Below, piece by piece: positions 1 through 12,851 of a stretch of 64,000 nt of DNA. Both the position numbers and the translations under genes were made by a program. Under the pieces are notes generated by a model. It made no database searches, was not told where the DNA came from, and was given only the letters and a program-made list of their open reading frames with translations. The first letter of the stretch is position 1; each line of letters begins with the position of its first letter. The DNA lies in assembly GCA_026874595.1 (NCBI GenBank), contig CM049309.1, positions 26,913,033 to 26,977,032 on the forward strand. The letters are read 5' to 3'. Source of the DNA: Sipunculus nudus (taxonomy: Eukaryota > Annelida > Sipuncula > Golfingiida > Sipunculidae).

Positions 1-17
1 GTCTTGGGTCATGTTTT

Positions 18-720
18 TAGCTCAGCTGATTATAAGTCATCTGAGCTATAGTCATGGTCCATTGTCTATCATCTGTCCGTTTGTCTGTCCGTTAGACTGG
101 CATGTTTTGAAACAGTTAGACCTATGAATCCAAAATTCACCATACTGTTAGATGTCCCCAAAATATCCTACCAAACCGAAAACTGGGTCACTGCTACTTT
201 GTTCCTTTGAGAAATTAAGGAGTCCCGCAAATTTTCATTAAAAACCTATTATCATACTTCAGGACTGCCTAATATCTAAACCACTTATGTTTTTCTTAAT
301 ATTTAACAGAAGTATTCTCCTATATACTTCCTATATACATTCCAGAAATAAAGTCAGTTAAGTTTAATTTATTTAAGTTATGGGCCCGAACATAATGGAC
401 TTTGTAAAAAATAAGGAAAAATATTTACTCACTTGTCATGAACATTTTTTAAGCTAGAGACTTTTTTCCTAGTATATAACTTAATTAAGATTCAATTGTA
501 TACCTAAAATTAGATCTGAATTTTGTAAATTTTTTAAGTTATTAGCATAAAAATAAAATCAGTACCATAGATTTGCCCAACTTTGACCATTGCTCATTTT
601 ATTCCAGTTAGTACTGTTGATTTAATTTTCTCAATATATAAATGTAAGTATTTATTCTGTTTCAGTCTGAAAATTGAAAATAAAAACTTGAAAATTATGA
701 TTAGTTATTGAATTTTTTCT
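18..720 (-). mobile_element. Family 1 repeat, hairpin end and partial body
   Basis: The copy opens on the plus strand with TAGCTCAGCTGA, the inverted hairpin end of family 1, followed by a TCTGTCC-rich stretch and a diverged body. The body matches 1000-1640 (phrases around 'cccaaaatatcctacca' and 'gaacataatggactttg'). I orient family 1 with the hairpin as the 3' end, so this copy is on the minus strand. No ACAAGG/palindrome end pairs uniquely with it, so the far boundary is approximate. It is non-coding. Confidence 0.7.
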
Positions 721-877
721 TGAGGCTCTGTTGTAGTCACTTGCTTTTTCCAGATGCAGGCTGCCCACTCCTGGTCACTGGAAGTCAGCTATGCTAGGAT
801 TCCTGATTTGTTATAGGTCACTGGGGGAGATCCCCTGCTGTGACAGTTGAACAGTTATTCATCCTCATATCACCCCT

Positions 878-901
878 CCCCCCCCCCCCCCCCAAAAAAA
901 A
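878..901. repeat. C-run followed by A-run
   Basis: A 16-base C homopolymer (878-893) runs straight into poly(A). It lies just outside the next family 1 hairpin end. It is low complexity with no coding meaning. Confidence 0.9.
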
Positions 902-918
902 AGTAAAACAAACATTTT

Positions 919-3900
919 TAGCTCAGCTGACTATAAGTCATCTGAGCTATAGTCGTGGTCCATTGTCTGTCGTCTGTCCCTCTGTCTGTCCGTCCGTCCA
1001 GATGTCCGTCCGTAAGACTGGCACATTTCGACACCGTTAGACCTACGAATCTAAAATTCTGCATACAGTTAGATTTCCCCAAAATCTCCTACCATGCTGA
1101 AAATTGGGTCAATAGGACTTTGTTCCTTCGAGATATTAAGGAAAAACCTCAATTTTTTATTAGAAATCTATTTTTACACTTCAGGACTGCCTAATATCAA
1201 AACCACTCATCTGGTTTTCTTCATATTTACCATAAATATTCCTCTTTATAGTTCCTATGAACATGCCAGAAATTAAGTCAGTATTATTTAATTTAAAAAA
1301 GTTATGAGCCCAAACATAATGGACTTTGTAAAAAAATCAGGAAGATATTTGGTCACTTTAGACCAAAAGTGTTAAAGGTAGGGACTTTTTTTCAGTAATA
1401 CAACTTTAATTAATCAAAATTTTATTGTATACCAAAAATTAGATCAAAATCTGTTAAATTTTTTTAAATATTGGCAAAAATATAAAATTGGTACCTTAAA
1501 TTTTGCCCAACTTTGGCCACGGCTAGTTTTTTTCCTGTAAGTACTTTGGGTTTAATTTTCACAGCATGTACACATAAGGATTTAATCTGTTAAAATCTGA
1601 AATTTGAAAATAAAAGCTGCAAAATTAGGCTACTTATTGAATTTTTTTGGAGGCTCTTGTTGTATTCCCTTACATTGTCAAGCAGTCCACTTTGATGACT
1701 ATAGGTCATTCAGTGCACATCTCTATGCTCCCCAGGCTGTTGGCATAATTTAAGATGTCCCCAAAATCTCCTACCATACGGAAAATTGGGTCATTAGGAC
1801 TTCGTTCCTTTGAGATATTAAGGAAAAACTCAGTTTTCCATTAAAAAGCCATTGTTACACTTCAAGGCTGCCTAATATCAAAACCACTGATCTGTTTTTG
1901 ATCATATTTAATATTCACATTCTTTCATACATTTTCTATGAACATACCAACAATTAGGTCAGTATTGGGTATTATTTTGAAGTTATGGGCCAAAATATAA
2001 TGCAATTTTTAAAAAAAAATCAGGAAATATATTTACTCACCTAACATGAGAATTGCTGAACCTAGAGACTTTATTCAGGAATATAACTTTATTTAATCAA
2101 GATTCAATTGTTTACCCAAAATTAGATCTGAATTTTGCAAATTTTTCAAGTTATTAGCATAAATAAAAAATCAATACCTTAGATTTTGTCCAACTTTGGC
2201 ACTGTTGATTTAATTTTCACAGCATATATACATAACGATTTAATATTTTAAAATCTGAAATTTCAAAGAAATTGATTGGAAAGAATAGCTTTTATTCACG
2301 TTTTCATACACCATGTAAAGTGTTGTTTACATCTAGCCCACCTAGTAGTACAGCCTTCATTTGCATTATGTAACCCACCCCAGGCAGCTTGCCTTGGCTC
2401 AGCTTGGCCACTACCAGCAGGCTTCCCCTCTGCCCTGCACTCCCCCCCCCCCTCCAGATGGTGCATAAACTAGATGAATCTTAATATTTTGCTACATTTT
2501 AGATTTTGTATTGTACCACCAGGGTTACAATGATTAAAGTGTACATTTAATTGTGTCCACAAAGTGGTGTATTGCTATGAAAGTGTGGATGTTCATCAGA
2601 TAAGTAATTCCTTACTTCAGAAGAGTAAAAACTTCACCAGGTGTGAAGTTGACTATTAATTCCAGTAATAAATTAAAACTGGGATAGTAATTAGCACAAT
2701 GATATTGTTTGTCCCTCATTCAACCAACAGTGTGTATACTTTATTTGAAAAGATGTTTTATTTTATCAAATTTACTGAATCTTTTATTTTATTTTGGTGA
2801 ATAAAATTAAGCGTATTGAAAACTCCAATGTGCAAAACTTTTTAATAGTGATTCAAGGAATATTCTTGTAGATGCCATGTTGTGGCATTATTTTCTTTTA
2901 AATTCAGTTTAAACATTTATGATTTAAAAATAATAAAATATATGTGTATGCATAATATGACCCAATATGAGCTACACTCTGGATATATGATGATTGCAAC
3001 TTTTGCAACAATTCTAATATTTTAACTTATAGTTTCAGTTTTTTACTCTGTATATATAATGATTACAACTTTTGCAACAATTCTAATATTTTAACTTATA
3101 TTTTTAGTTTTTTTTATTAAAAATTTATAAAACCTGTTAATAAAAAAAATGATTCAGATAAAAACTTCTTAATGGAAAAAGTGGATATGCTTAAAAAAAT
3201 AGGCTTTATGCATTATTCCCTTGAAAGTGAAATAAAGGTATTAGTCCATTCTGTCCACTTGCCTGTCCATCTGTAAATTTTCATATGCATCACAGTATCT
3301 CAAAACTTTTACTGTTTTTCTTCATGACAGTCTTGTCAGAGTATTAGTTTGCAATCATATATTTAGAACTTTACTATAACCAAGTAGGAGGGCCCCTTTC
3401 CTCTTAGCTTTTCATATTCTTATATAAATGAAAAACATTACAATAGAATATTTCTACATCCACCTTCGTGCTGCCCTCACTTTTCCCTTCTCCGAACCCT
3501 ATCCCAAAGTCAGCCTCAGTAAGCAAGAACAAGATGAATCAGATATATTCATACTTTAATATTTTGTATAACTATTCATCCATTGGTACCTATGTACATG
3601 CCAGAAATTATGTCAATATTGTGTAATATGTAGACATAGTTGGCATCACAATAATGTACCTTGTCAAGACTAAAGAGATATTGTGTCATACAGTCACAAA
3701 TTCATAAATCACTTCATCATCATAGTTAATCATAACATCATATCTGTCAGATTGAAAGCTTGTAGACTACCATACACTTTAGATCCTTCAGAAAAGCCTT
3801 ATCATCATTCTACTACTGCTTATTACTGCTGTCATTGCATTCATATTTGCTCAAATATATCACAATTTTCAACCTCTCCTAAATAAATAAAAAATAAACC

Positions 3901-4098
3901 ACTATATTTTACTCTAATAATCCGTCAGTCAGGTAATTTCATTTATCATTTACTCACATATTACATTACATTCCTTTATAATAGGCCAACATGTCCATGA
4001 TATTCATAAGCTTTATCAACTCAATATAGTATCACAGTGGAGAAACATTTATAGTCCAATCACGATCAGCTGAGCGCCGTGACCCATGGGTCCCTTGT
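919..4098 (-). mobile_element. Family 1 element with both ends (about 3.2 kb)
   Basis: The left end is a hairpin beginning TAGCTCAGCTGACT with its partner AGTCATCTGAGCT three bases later. Next comes a GTCC/GTCTGTCC-rich stretch (968-1020). The right end at 4060-4098 reads TCAGCTGAGCGCCGTGACCC then ATGGGTCCCTTGT, containing the palindrome GACCCATGGGTC and the inverted arm. The body includes a second degenerate unit at about 1740-2270 repeating 1050-1620. The two ends are assigned to one element by facing orientation; the body between 2.3 and 4.0 kb is unlike other copies, so nesting is possible. Short ORFs inside (840-1276, 2276-2473, 3683-3886) are unrecognised and probably meaningless. Confidence 0.6.
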
Positions 4099-4169
4099 TT
4101 GTAGAAAAAATAAATACATTTGTATGCATGATGTGGTGTTATCTGACAACATGGAGATTTATGATGATG

Positions 4170-4171
<2 letters not shown>

Positions 4172-4219
<48 letters not shown>
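4172..4219. repeat. (TA)n microsatellite
   Basis: A 48-bp uninterrupted TA tract abuts the left terminus of the foldback element. A shorter TA tract lies at its right terminus (6209-6220). Confidence 0.95.
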
Positions 4220-4222
<3 letters not shown>

Positions 4223-6208
4223 AAGGCCCAGATTGAGATCTGGACGGATCTTAGATCTGTCCAGCCCAAATTGCGATCGCAGTTCAGGCCGGCCAAAACT
4301 GCGATCGCAATCCAGGCTGGCCAGATCTTAGATCTGTCCAGCCTATATTGTGATCGCAGTTTAGTCCGGCCCAGATTGCGATCTTGTCTTTCTTGCTTCA
4401 GGATCGCAATCTGGACTGGACAGATCTAAGATCTGTCCAGTCAAGATTGCGATCCTAAACTTGACTAGCCCATATTGCAATCCATGCGATCCAAGTGTTT
4501 CAGCTTGTTAATTTATAGTTATTTTAAAATTTAAAAAAGTAAAATATGTCAAAATTTTAAAATTTTACTCAGACAAGTACTGATTAAATATGTCAATATG
4601 TTTCACTAATAATATTAAGACTCGTGGCTGTATCAGCTGTCACAAGACTATGTAAATATTCAAAATCTGTATTGCTGGTTCCTCAATTTATGTTAATAAA
4701 ATTAAACTTGCCCATCTCTAGTTTTCTCCTTGTACAATTTATAGGGTATTCTTTTGCTTGAGTTATTTTATATTCTTATAATGGTTTCATAGCTGAGATT
4801 TCTTTTAAATTTTTTTTTTTACATTTTTTAAAATAAAAATATTTAAATATGATAAAAAATCAGATCTGAGACAAGTTCTCGTTAAGATTTCTGTAATGTT
4901 GATAATTGTCTTCAGACTTTTGCTATGTCTAGTGCTTAGATTGATGTGAAAGTAGTCCAAAGTGAATATAATAGTTTTATGTTTAAATATAAATTAAAGC
5001 CATAAAACCAGGTACTTATGATCATTATGATCATACTTATGATCAATTTGTGAAATTTGTAAATTCTGGATTCTCAAGAACTGAATAAATACCAGACATC
5101 ATAAGAATACTTTGCAAATATATTTGAATGCGAATATGAATATATGTACTCCATAATTTCATGCATAAAAATAGGAATACAGGTATAAATGAAAGTATTT
5201 GAATAAAAATGCAAATACTTTCAAAATGTAATCATGAATGTATTCATGAATATATTCTATAATATTATTTTAATAATCATTTATTTCAATTATATTATTA
5301 AAAGATCTTTTCATATGATGTTATTATTTTTAATTTAAATTATATTTGACACAATATTTGTTATTAATTTATAACAAATAGTTATATTATTTAAGTTTTA
5401 TTCTTGGGTAGGAATAACCTGTAATTATTAAATAAAAGTCCTCATTTGTAAAAATCAGAATTACCATGACTGATAATGGACACCCTTTTTTTCAAATAAT
5501 TCTGCTGCAATGTAGATAAAGTTATATGGCCAAGTCAAAACCTATGTGAAAACAGCACACCATTCCAACTGTATATAATATAAATGACATCAATCCTCTT
5601 CCCTGTCTCCAAGGATATTATCATAATCTTACATAACTTGAGTTAAACACCATCAGCTCATAATGCAGCTTATATTACCACACAAAACCTGCACTTGCCT
5701 ACCTCTTCTTTCAAATCATATTTTGTGAGCATATAAAACCCATGGGTTCCTTGTTACCTTTTTTCAACAACCATGCAATACTAAATGAGTTGGTGATACA
5801 TCCCATGTTTCACTCCTGTGATATGAAAGAGTGAAAATTGCCTTTCTGTATTATAATTGTATTTATTATGGGAAAATGGTACAATGCAATACCAAATGAG
5901 TTGGTAAAACAACCAATGTTTCACTCCTGTGATCGTAAAAGCATGGATCGCAATATGGGCTGGTCAAGTTTAGGATCGCAATCCCGGCTGGACTGATCTT
6001 AGATCTGTCCAGACCAGATTGCAATCCTGAAGCAAGAAAGACAGGATCGCAGTCTGGACCGGACTAAACTGTGATCGCAGTCTAGGCTGGACGGATCTAA
6101 GATCTGGCCAGCCTGGATTGTGATTGCAGTTTGGGCCGGCCTGAACTGCGATCGCAATTTGGGATGGACAGATCTAAGATCCGTCCAGATCGCGATCTGG
6201 GCCTTGAC
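4220..6208. mobile_element. Foldback-type element with ~268-bp inverted arms
   Basis: The left arm (4220-4487) and right arm (5942-6208) are inverted copies. Outer ends are GTCAAGGCCC and GGGCCTTGAC, both directly against TA repeats. Each arm is built of short GATC-rich modules, for example GATCTTAGATCTGTCCAG and TGCGATCGCAGTT, some self-complementary. The interior (about 4.5-5.9 kb) is AT-rich and non-coding. Part of it, 4900-5754, is homologous in inverted orientation to the family 1 element at 34965-37898. A short direct repeat lies just inside the right arm (about 5767-5828 and 5881-5940). No transposase is present, so it would be non-autonomous. Confidence 0.8.
4900..5754 (-). mobile_element. 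Family 1 fragment inside the foldback element
   Basis: The sequence matches the reverse complement of 34990-36660, including the 'ggtttttatggttttac' and 'catgaaattatgg' blocks. It ends at CCCATGGGTTCCTTGT (about 5740-5754), a version of the palindrome end in which the GCTCAGCTGA arm has been lost. It shows the foldback arms enclose, or were built around, part of another repeat. Confidence 0.65.
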
Positions 6209-6224
6209 ATATATATATATACAA

Positions 6225-6756
6225 ATGTTTTATTGGAAATGTATAGAAATAACTTAAAATATAATTAAATATTTTTAATAAAAATGAGGATCTAACACAA
6301 ACATTTGTTCATTTTTTTCCTGCCTCAGCAGAATAGGAGATCAGGCTTTGTTTTCCCTATATGGGACACTAGTTTTATATTGCAAATGTGTAAAAATTGT
6401 TTCATTTTAAAAATAATTGGATTAGAGAAATTAATATCTAATTGAAACATATCCTTGCCTCAGGATAATGGATCATAAAGTGGTCAGCTCTGTCTGTCCA
6501 TCATCTTTCTGTTATCATTAAATATATATTAATTATGAAATTTTTCCTATAATCACTGCTGAAAAATCTTTCATATACTGTATGTGTATGGATTTAAGCT
6601 ATTAAAGTCTGAAATTTGAAAGCAACTTGTATATTCAGTTGTGTAATATTGCAGAAGTTTAACTTTAAAATAATCTGATATAATAAAAAAATAAGAAATA
6701 ATTGGAACTTCATATATAATCAGCTTTGTTTGTCTACCAGCTCTGTCTTTCCTTTT
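6225..6756. other. AT-rich DNA, no gene seen
   Basis: Between the foldback element and the first family 3 copy. Weak GTCTGTCC-like phrases at 6495-6510 suggest a decayed repeat. No ORF or RNA gene is recognised. Confidence 0.5.
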
Positions 6757-8870
6757 TAGGGAACCTGTGAGCTAATGTGATGATGTGGCGTTGGCCGTCG
6801 TCCGTACGTTAACCCATACTATCTCGAAAAGGACGAGCTAGCATCACGAAATTTTATGCAAAAATTTAGCCATCTGAAAAACTTATCGGATTTTGCTTAT
6901 TTTTTTGCTAACAGCATTTTCTTAGATTTTATAGAGAAAAAGCTAAAAAACCTTTAAAAATCTTCTACTCCAAAACTCTCCTGCTAAATTGTTCAATATT
7001 TCACAAAAATAATCTCTTATACCTTCTCTCTCAAGATTGTTCGAATGGTTCAAGTTCGGTGAATTTTGACCGAGTTACAGGAAGTTGAATTTAGTCATCT
7101 GTCCAAAAAAGCATACTAAAATGACAATCTCAGAAACAGCTGGAGCTATTATCACCAAATTTTATGCCAGTGTTGGCCACATGAGTCATATATGAAATTC
7201 AGGTATCGGTGGCACAACCTGCATTAGCCTTTCTTGTACAGGGGTCATCGGTCATCTGTACATTAACCCATAATTTCCCAGGAATAGCAGGAGCTAAATT
7301 CCCCAGTTTTTATGCAATAATCTGTCACATATCAAATGTTGTGGGGTTCAGCTTATTTTTTTTGCTATCTGCATTTACTTAGATTTTAAAGGGAAAAAGT
7401 TGAAAAACCTTTAAAAGTCTTCTTCTTGTAAACGGTCCAGCCAGATTATTCAATATTTTACAGAAATGATCCCAGAGGCACGCCCTCTCAAGTTTGTTCA
7501 AATGGTTTGGGTTTGATGAATTTAGTGGAGTAACGTGAATTTGAACTTAGTCATTTGGCCAAGTAAGCATACTGACATAGCAGTCTCAGAAATGACTGGA
7601 GCTAGTATCACCAAGTATTGTGCAAATGTTGGTCACATGACTGATATTTGAAATTGCAGATCTTGAGGCGCCACCTACATTGACCTGTTTTTTATGGGCA
7701 GAAACCTTATCATTTTAGCCTCTTTCAGCTTAAAAATGTTTATGATGAAACTGTCAAGTTGAATCGTTCAATTTTTCACAAGAATTATCCTAGGACATGG
7801 TTCTTTCAATCATATAAGAATAGATTGAGTCTTTCATTATGTGTAAACAGATTTACCAACAGGCTAAGATTGTGTCTGTATCTTTGAATCGGTTGAGAAA
7901 CTGCCACCTATTTCAGATTTGGCAACAGGTCAACAGAGTTCATTCAGTGCAGCCAGACATATGTATTGAGTTCAATCAGTGCAGACAGGCACAAGGCATG
8001 TGATCACCTCATGGATGTCATGTGAACACCTCATGGGCACCAAGTGATCACCTCATGGGTAGCATGTGATCACCTCATGGGTGTCATGCCACTCAGGGCT
8101 GCATGTGGATCCAATCTATGAGCTTATGCAATGGTGTGACTACTATTTCAGATTTGGCAAGAGGCCAAAGGTCAGTCTGGATCTATTTATAGCTTTTGTA
8201 GACTGCCATCTCTATCAGATTAGGCAACAGGTCAAGAGTTCACTCGGTGCAGCCAGGTATAGGTCAAGAGTTCACTCAGTGCAGAAGCTGCATTCTATTT
8301 TCAGCTTTGACAGACTGCCAACTGCATCAAATTTGGCACCAAAGTTCAGCCTAGATCTATTTGTAGCTTTGGCAGACTGCCAGCTGTGTCAGATTATGCA
8401 ACAGTTCAAGAGTTTATCAGTGCAGCCAGGTACAGGTCAAAAGTTCACTCAGTCTAGCCAGGTGCAGGTCCAGAGTTCACTCAGTGCAGCAGCTTGAGCC
8501 AGCAATTTGTCACAGTTCACTCGGGGCAACTGCCTTTCTCACCTAAGCCTGGTCATAGTCTATGTGCCTGCTTATTTCTCAGGAGGAATTTGATATATCA
8601 GCCTGAAATTGGGCATATTTATATATCTCTGATAGCTTTGTTGTATATACAAGACCGGTGGTGCCAGCTACAATCATTTCTGTGTTGTGTGCACCCATGC
8701 CAGAATTTCAGCAGTAATATTTGTGTAATTGTTTCTTATTCAGAATGTCTAGTACTTGCATTGTTCATATACAAGTTACACATGTACTTGAAAAGTAATG
8801 GTCCAGCATTGAAGCATTATACCTGGTGTATATCCCTTGCACAGGTTTGCATTAGGCCTGTAGGCCTTGT
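6757..8870 (-). mobile_element. Family 3 element, copy a (2.1 kb, both ends)
   Basis: The left end reads TAGGGAACCTGTGAGC then a CCGTCGTCCGTACG-type stretch. The right end (8839-8870) reads GCACAGGTTTGC, then the palindrome AGGCCTGTAGGCCT, then TTGT. The GCGAACCTGTG arm is therefore present inverted at both ends. The interior carries repeated 'gttcactcagtgcagccagg' phrases (7930-8500) and a GGCGCCACCT block (7667-7680). ORFs of 143 and 133 aa at 8066-8497 and 8494-8895 lie in this repetitive DNA and match no family I know; I do not call them genes. Confidence 0.75.
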
Positions 8871-9226
8871 TCAAATATTATGTAATTGTGAATGAACTTT
8901 TTTTATCCTGTAAACATTGTTGAATTAAGTGAAAATCCTATGTAAATACACTATTATTATACAGAGATGTTGTAACTCCCATCATTCCACCCCCACCCCC
9001 TCCCCACCATCACCACATTAGTTATATTTCAACTGTATACATTTTGTAAAATAAAAAAAATATATTTAATAATATATATATATATCATCGATACAGGCCA
9101 ATCATGTCAACCAGCCATGGCCTTTATTACCTTGTCCACTCAGACTTTATCTCCATTTGATATTATTTTAGATTTTTACCTTCAAGGTCAATTTCAGCTG
9201 AGCAGAGTGACCCATGGATCTCCTCT
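8871..9226. mobile_element. Family 1 palindrome-end remnant plus short spacer
   Basis: The stretch ends with TTTCAGCTGAGCAGAGTGAC then CCATGGATCTCC (about 9192-9222), a degenerate family 1 palindrome end. No matching hairpin end is visible nearby. A CCCCACCCCC-type run (8988-9006) and a short TA tract precede it. It is sandwiched between two family 3 copies. Confidence 0.5.
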
Positions 9227-9252
9227 TTAAGGTAAGTAGCAATACTATTTTT

Positions 9253-11824
9253 TAGCGAACCTGTGAGCTTATGCGATGGTGTGGCGTCGTCCGGCGTCCG
9301 TCATCCGTCGTCTGTACGTTAACCCATACTATCTTGAAAACGGCAAGAATTAGCATCATGAAATCTGATGCATAAAATTAGTCATCTAAAAAACTCTATC
9401 GGATTTTGCTTATTTTTTGGCTAACTGCATTTTCTTAGATTTTATAGGGTAAAAGCTAAAAAAGCTTAAAAAATCTTCTTCTCTGAATCTGTTCAGCCAA
9501 ATTGTCCAATATTTTACAGAAATGATTCCTGGAACAATCTCTCTCAAGTTTGTTCGAATGGTTTAAGTTCAGTGATTTTTGGCCGAGTTACAGGAAGTTG
9601 AACTTAGTCATCTGTCCAAAAAAGCATACTAAAATTAGTCTCAGTAATGGCTTGAGCTATCATCACCAAATTTTATGCCAATGTTGGTCACATGAGTTAT
9701 ATCTGAAATTGAGGTATTGGTGGCGCCACCTGCATCGGCCTTTTTTGTACAGGGGTCATCAGTGCCCGTATCATACTGACAGCTACAAATAACTTCTTCT
9801 CTGAAACGAAATGGCCAAATTGTTTAATATTGCACAGAAATGATCCTAGGGTAGTGCTTTCTGAAGTTTGTTCAAATGGTCTCAGTTCAGTGACTTTTGG
9901 CTAAGTTATGGGAAGCTGAATTTAGTCATATGCCATAACAGCCCATTTTAGCTCAGTGGCTACAAAAATCTTCTTCTCAAAAACCACTGGGCCATATTCT
10001 TAAATCTCACACATTAATTATCCTTAGATGTTGATAATTCAAGTTTGTTCAAATGGTCTCAGTTCAGTGGCTTTTGGCTGAGTTATGGGAAGCTGAATTT
10101 AGTCATATGCCATAACAGCCCATGTAAGCTAAGTGGCTACAAAAATCTTCTTCTCAAAAACCACTGGGCCAAATTCTTAAATCTCACACATTAATTATCC
10201 TTAGATGTTGATAATTCAAGTTTGTTCAAATGGTCTCAGTTCAGTGACTTTTGGCTAAGTTATGGGAAGCTGAATTTTGTCATATGCCATAACAGCCCAT
10301 GTTAGCTAAGTGGCTACAAAAATCTTCTTCTCAAAAACCACTGGGCCAAATTCTTAAATCTCATACATTAATTATACTTAGAAGTTGATAATTCAATTTT
10401 GTTCAAATGGTTTTGGTTCAATGATTTTTGGCTGAGTTATGGGAAGCTGAACTTTGCCATTTTGCTGTATTTTTACCATATGAGTTTTAAACCTACAAAA
10501 CGTTTTTTGACTGATGATACTGAGGCCAGTTTGTTTAATATTTTGCAAGAATAATTCCCTGAATCATTCTAATAATAATTGTCTTTTATGGTTCCAAAAA
10601 ATGAATTTTGGCTGAATTATAAAGATTGAATTGAGTCATTTTACCATATATGTTAGCTGTGTGAAGCAGATACATCATGCCTAGCACCAGTTTATCAGCA
10701 TCCATTACATCATGCCTCTAGACATTTAGATTTCAGAATATCTATGGAAAATATTGACAAGAATGTTTTTTAAAAGCTTTTAAAAAATGTAGATTTATGA
10801 TGTTACATATCATCTGTACACTATTCATAATTTCTCAGGAATAGCAGGAGCTACCATCCCCAAATTTTATGCCGGTTTCAGTCACATATCAAATGTTGAT
10901 GGATTCAGCTTATTTTTGCTATCTGCATTTACTTAGATTTTACAGGGGAAAAGCTGAAAAAAAACTTCTTCTTCTTGTAAAGAGTCCAGCCAAATTGTTC
11001 AATATTTTACAGAAATGATCCCAGAGGTGAGCCTTCTCAAGTTTGTTCAAATGGTTTGTGTTGGATAAATTTTAGCAGAGTTACATAACAGGCCAAGATT
11101 GTGTATGTTTCTTGAATAGGTTGAGAAACTGTCAACTGTTTCAGATTTGGCAACAGATCAAGAGTTCATTCAGTGCAGCCAGATTTAGGTCAAGAGTTCA
11201 ATCAGTGCAGCCAAGCACAAGGCATGTGATCACCTCATGAGTATCATGTGATCACCTCATGTTCATTCAGTGCAGCCAGGTACAGGTCAAAAGTTCACAC
11301 AGTCTAACCAGGTGCAGGTCAAGAGTTCACTCAGTGCAGTAGCCTGAGCCAGTAATTTGTCACAGTACACTCGGGGCAACAGCCTTTCTCACCTAAGCCT
11401 GGTCAGCCCCGTGCATCAGACTCAAGGTAAGTTTGATGTGTTGGCCTGATATTCTGACCTGTCTATGTGTCTTTAATGGCTTTCTCGTTCACAAGACAGG
11501 TGTTGCCATCTACAATGATTTTTGCAAAGTGTATGTGCCTGCTTAATTTTATGGAAGAATTTGATATATCAGCCTGAAATTGGGCATATTTATACATGTC
11601 AAATAGCTTTGTCGTATACAAGACTGGTGGTGCCACCTACAATAATTTTTGTGTTGTGTGCACCCATGCCAGAATTTCAGCAGTGATGTTTGTGTATTGT
11701 TTCTTGTTCAAAATGTTTAGTACTTGCATTGTTCATATATATGAAAAGTAGTGGTTCAGCATTGAAGCGTTATACCTGGTGTATATCCATATGCACAGGT
11801 TCGCATTAGGCCTGTAGGCCTTGT
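9253..11824 (-). mobile_element. Family 3 element, copy b (2.6 kb, both ends)
   Basis: The left end is TAGCGAACCTGTGAGC followed by GTCCGGCGTCCGTCATCCG. The right end (about 11794-11824) is GCACAGGTTCGCATTAGGCC then TGTAGGCCTTGT. It matches copy a along most of its length but carries a 177-bp tandem array (9863-10470). A perfect GGTGGCGCCACC palindrome lies at 9719-9730. No coding domain is recognised. Confidence 0.8.
9863..10470. repeat. ~177-bp tandem array, about 3.5 units
   Basis: Unit starts marked by 'gtttgttcaaatgg' fall at about 9863, 10041, 10218 and 10394, giving periods of 178, 177 and 176 bp. Units two and three are nearly identical and the last is more diverged. The array lies wholly inside family 3 copy b and is absent from copy a, so it expanded after the copies separated or was lost in one. 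Confidence 0.85.
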
Positions 11825-12796
11825 TATATAAATTCAAAACATTTCAACAAGAATAATCTTGGTGTTTCAGATTTGATAAAGATATAATTGTATCCCTAAA
11901 CTAGAAGAGTGGGATACAATGGTTTTATGTCACACACTGCCTAGGGAATCAATTTAGATAAAATAATGTTCAATTGATCTTGTTAAAATTTTAAATGTGC
12001 ATGGGGTTGTGACCTTTGCAAGGAAAGTGACTTTTGCTTTTGAAGAGATCCATTTTGGTGAAAATCACACATAACATAAAATATCTCAAGAAAGGCAAAA
12101 TTTATAGGTCTGTCTATTGAGTTGACCAGAGAACTTGGGTAACTTTGTCTTGTACACTAGACTGGAGGCACCTTCTGTGCACGTTTCATAAATTTGGTAT
12201 TGTTCAGTTCCTCATTACTGCCATTTGATTGAAGTTGGAGCAAAATCATTTTATAACTAATGCACATATTTCTTTCATATTGTGTAAATTAGGATTACCA
12301 TTGGCGGTCTTGACCTTCAGATATTTCAAATATGGTAAAAATGACAAAACTTTAGCAGAATTTCTCAAGAATGGATGTATGAAATGTTCAGAAATTAAAA
12401 ATAAAAGATCTCAGGTAGTAAGTTGCCAAATAAGTTTGAAAATAGCCACCTTGACCTTGATCTTAATTACGAAAACAAAGGATAATTGTGAACCCCCATG
12501 ACTTTAGACCCACTGCCTACATTTCCTCATATTTAGTACTCCAATAGTTTTAACCAAGGTCTTTTCCCCAAGTGTCAAAAGTGGATACCCTGACTTTGAT
12601 GTTGAAGGTCAAATCTGTGTAGACATATCCAAGCCAAAACATGTAACTGCAGTGTGTGTGCCATATTTGAATATGATATTGTACATTTTTAGACTTTTGT
12701 CAGGAATGAACAAGATAGCTAATATATACTTGTGTATACTATAGAGATCCTCCAGTTATCCTTTGTGGATACTTTTTCTGATACATTGTAGATTGC

Positions 12797-12851
<55 letters not shown>

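Noticed and set aside
919-1640. Family 1 as a canonical Helitron (TC...CTRR, A|T target)
   Set aside because: The ends are ACAAGG and GCTA and the one empty site is A|A, so canonical Helitron rules do not fit; Helentron-like is the better hypothesis.
4079-4429. 116-aa ORF across the TA tract
   Set aside because: It is a poly-Ile/Tyr stretch from (TA)n joined to the foldback arm; purely repeat-derived.
8066-8895. Two consecutive ORFs of 143 and 133 aa as a possible gene pair
   Set aside because: They lie in the repetitive interior of family 3; the sister copy (9253-11824) does not keep the frames and the peptides just echo a DNA repeat.
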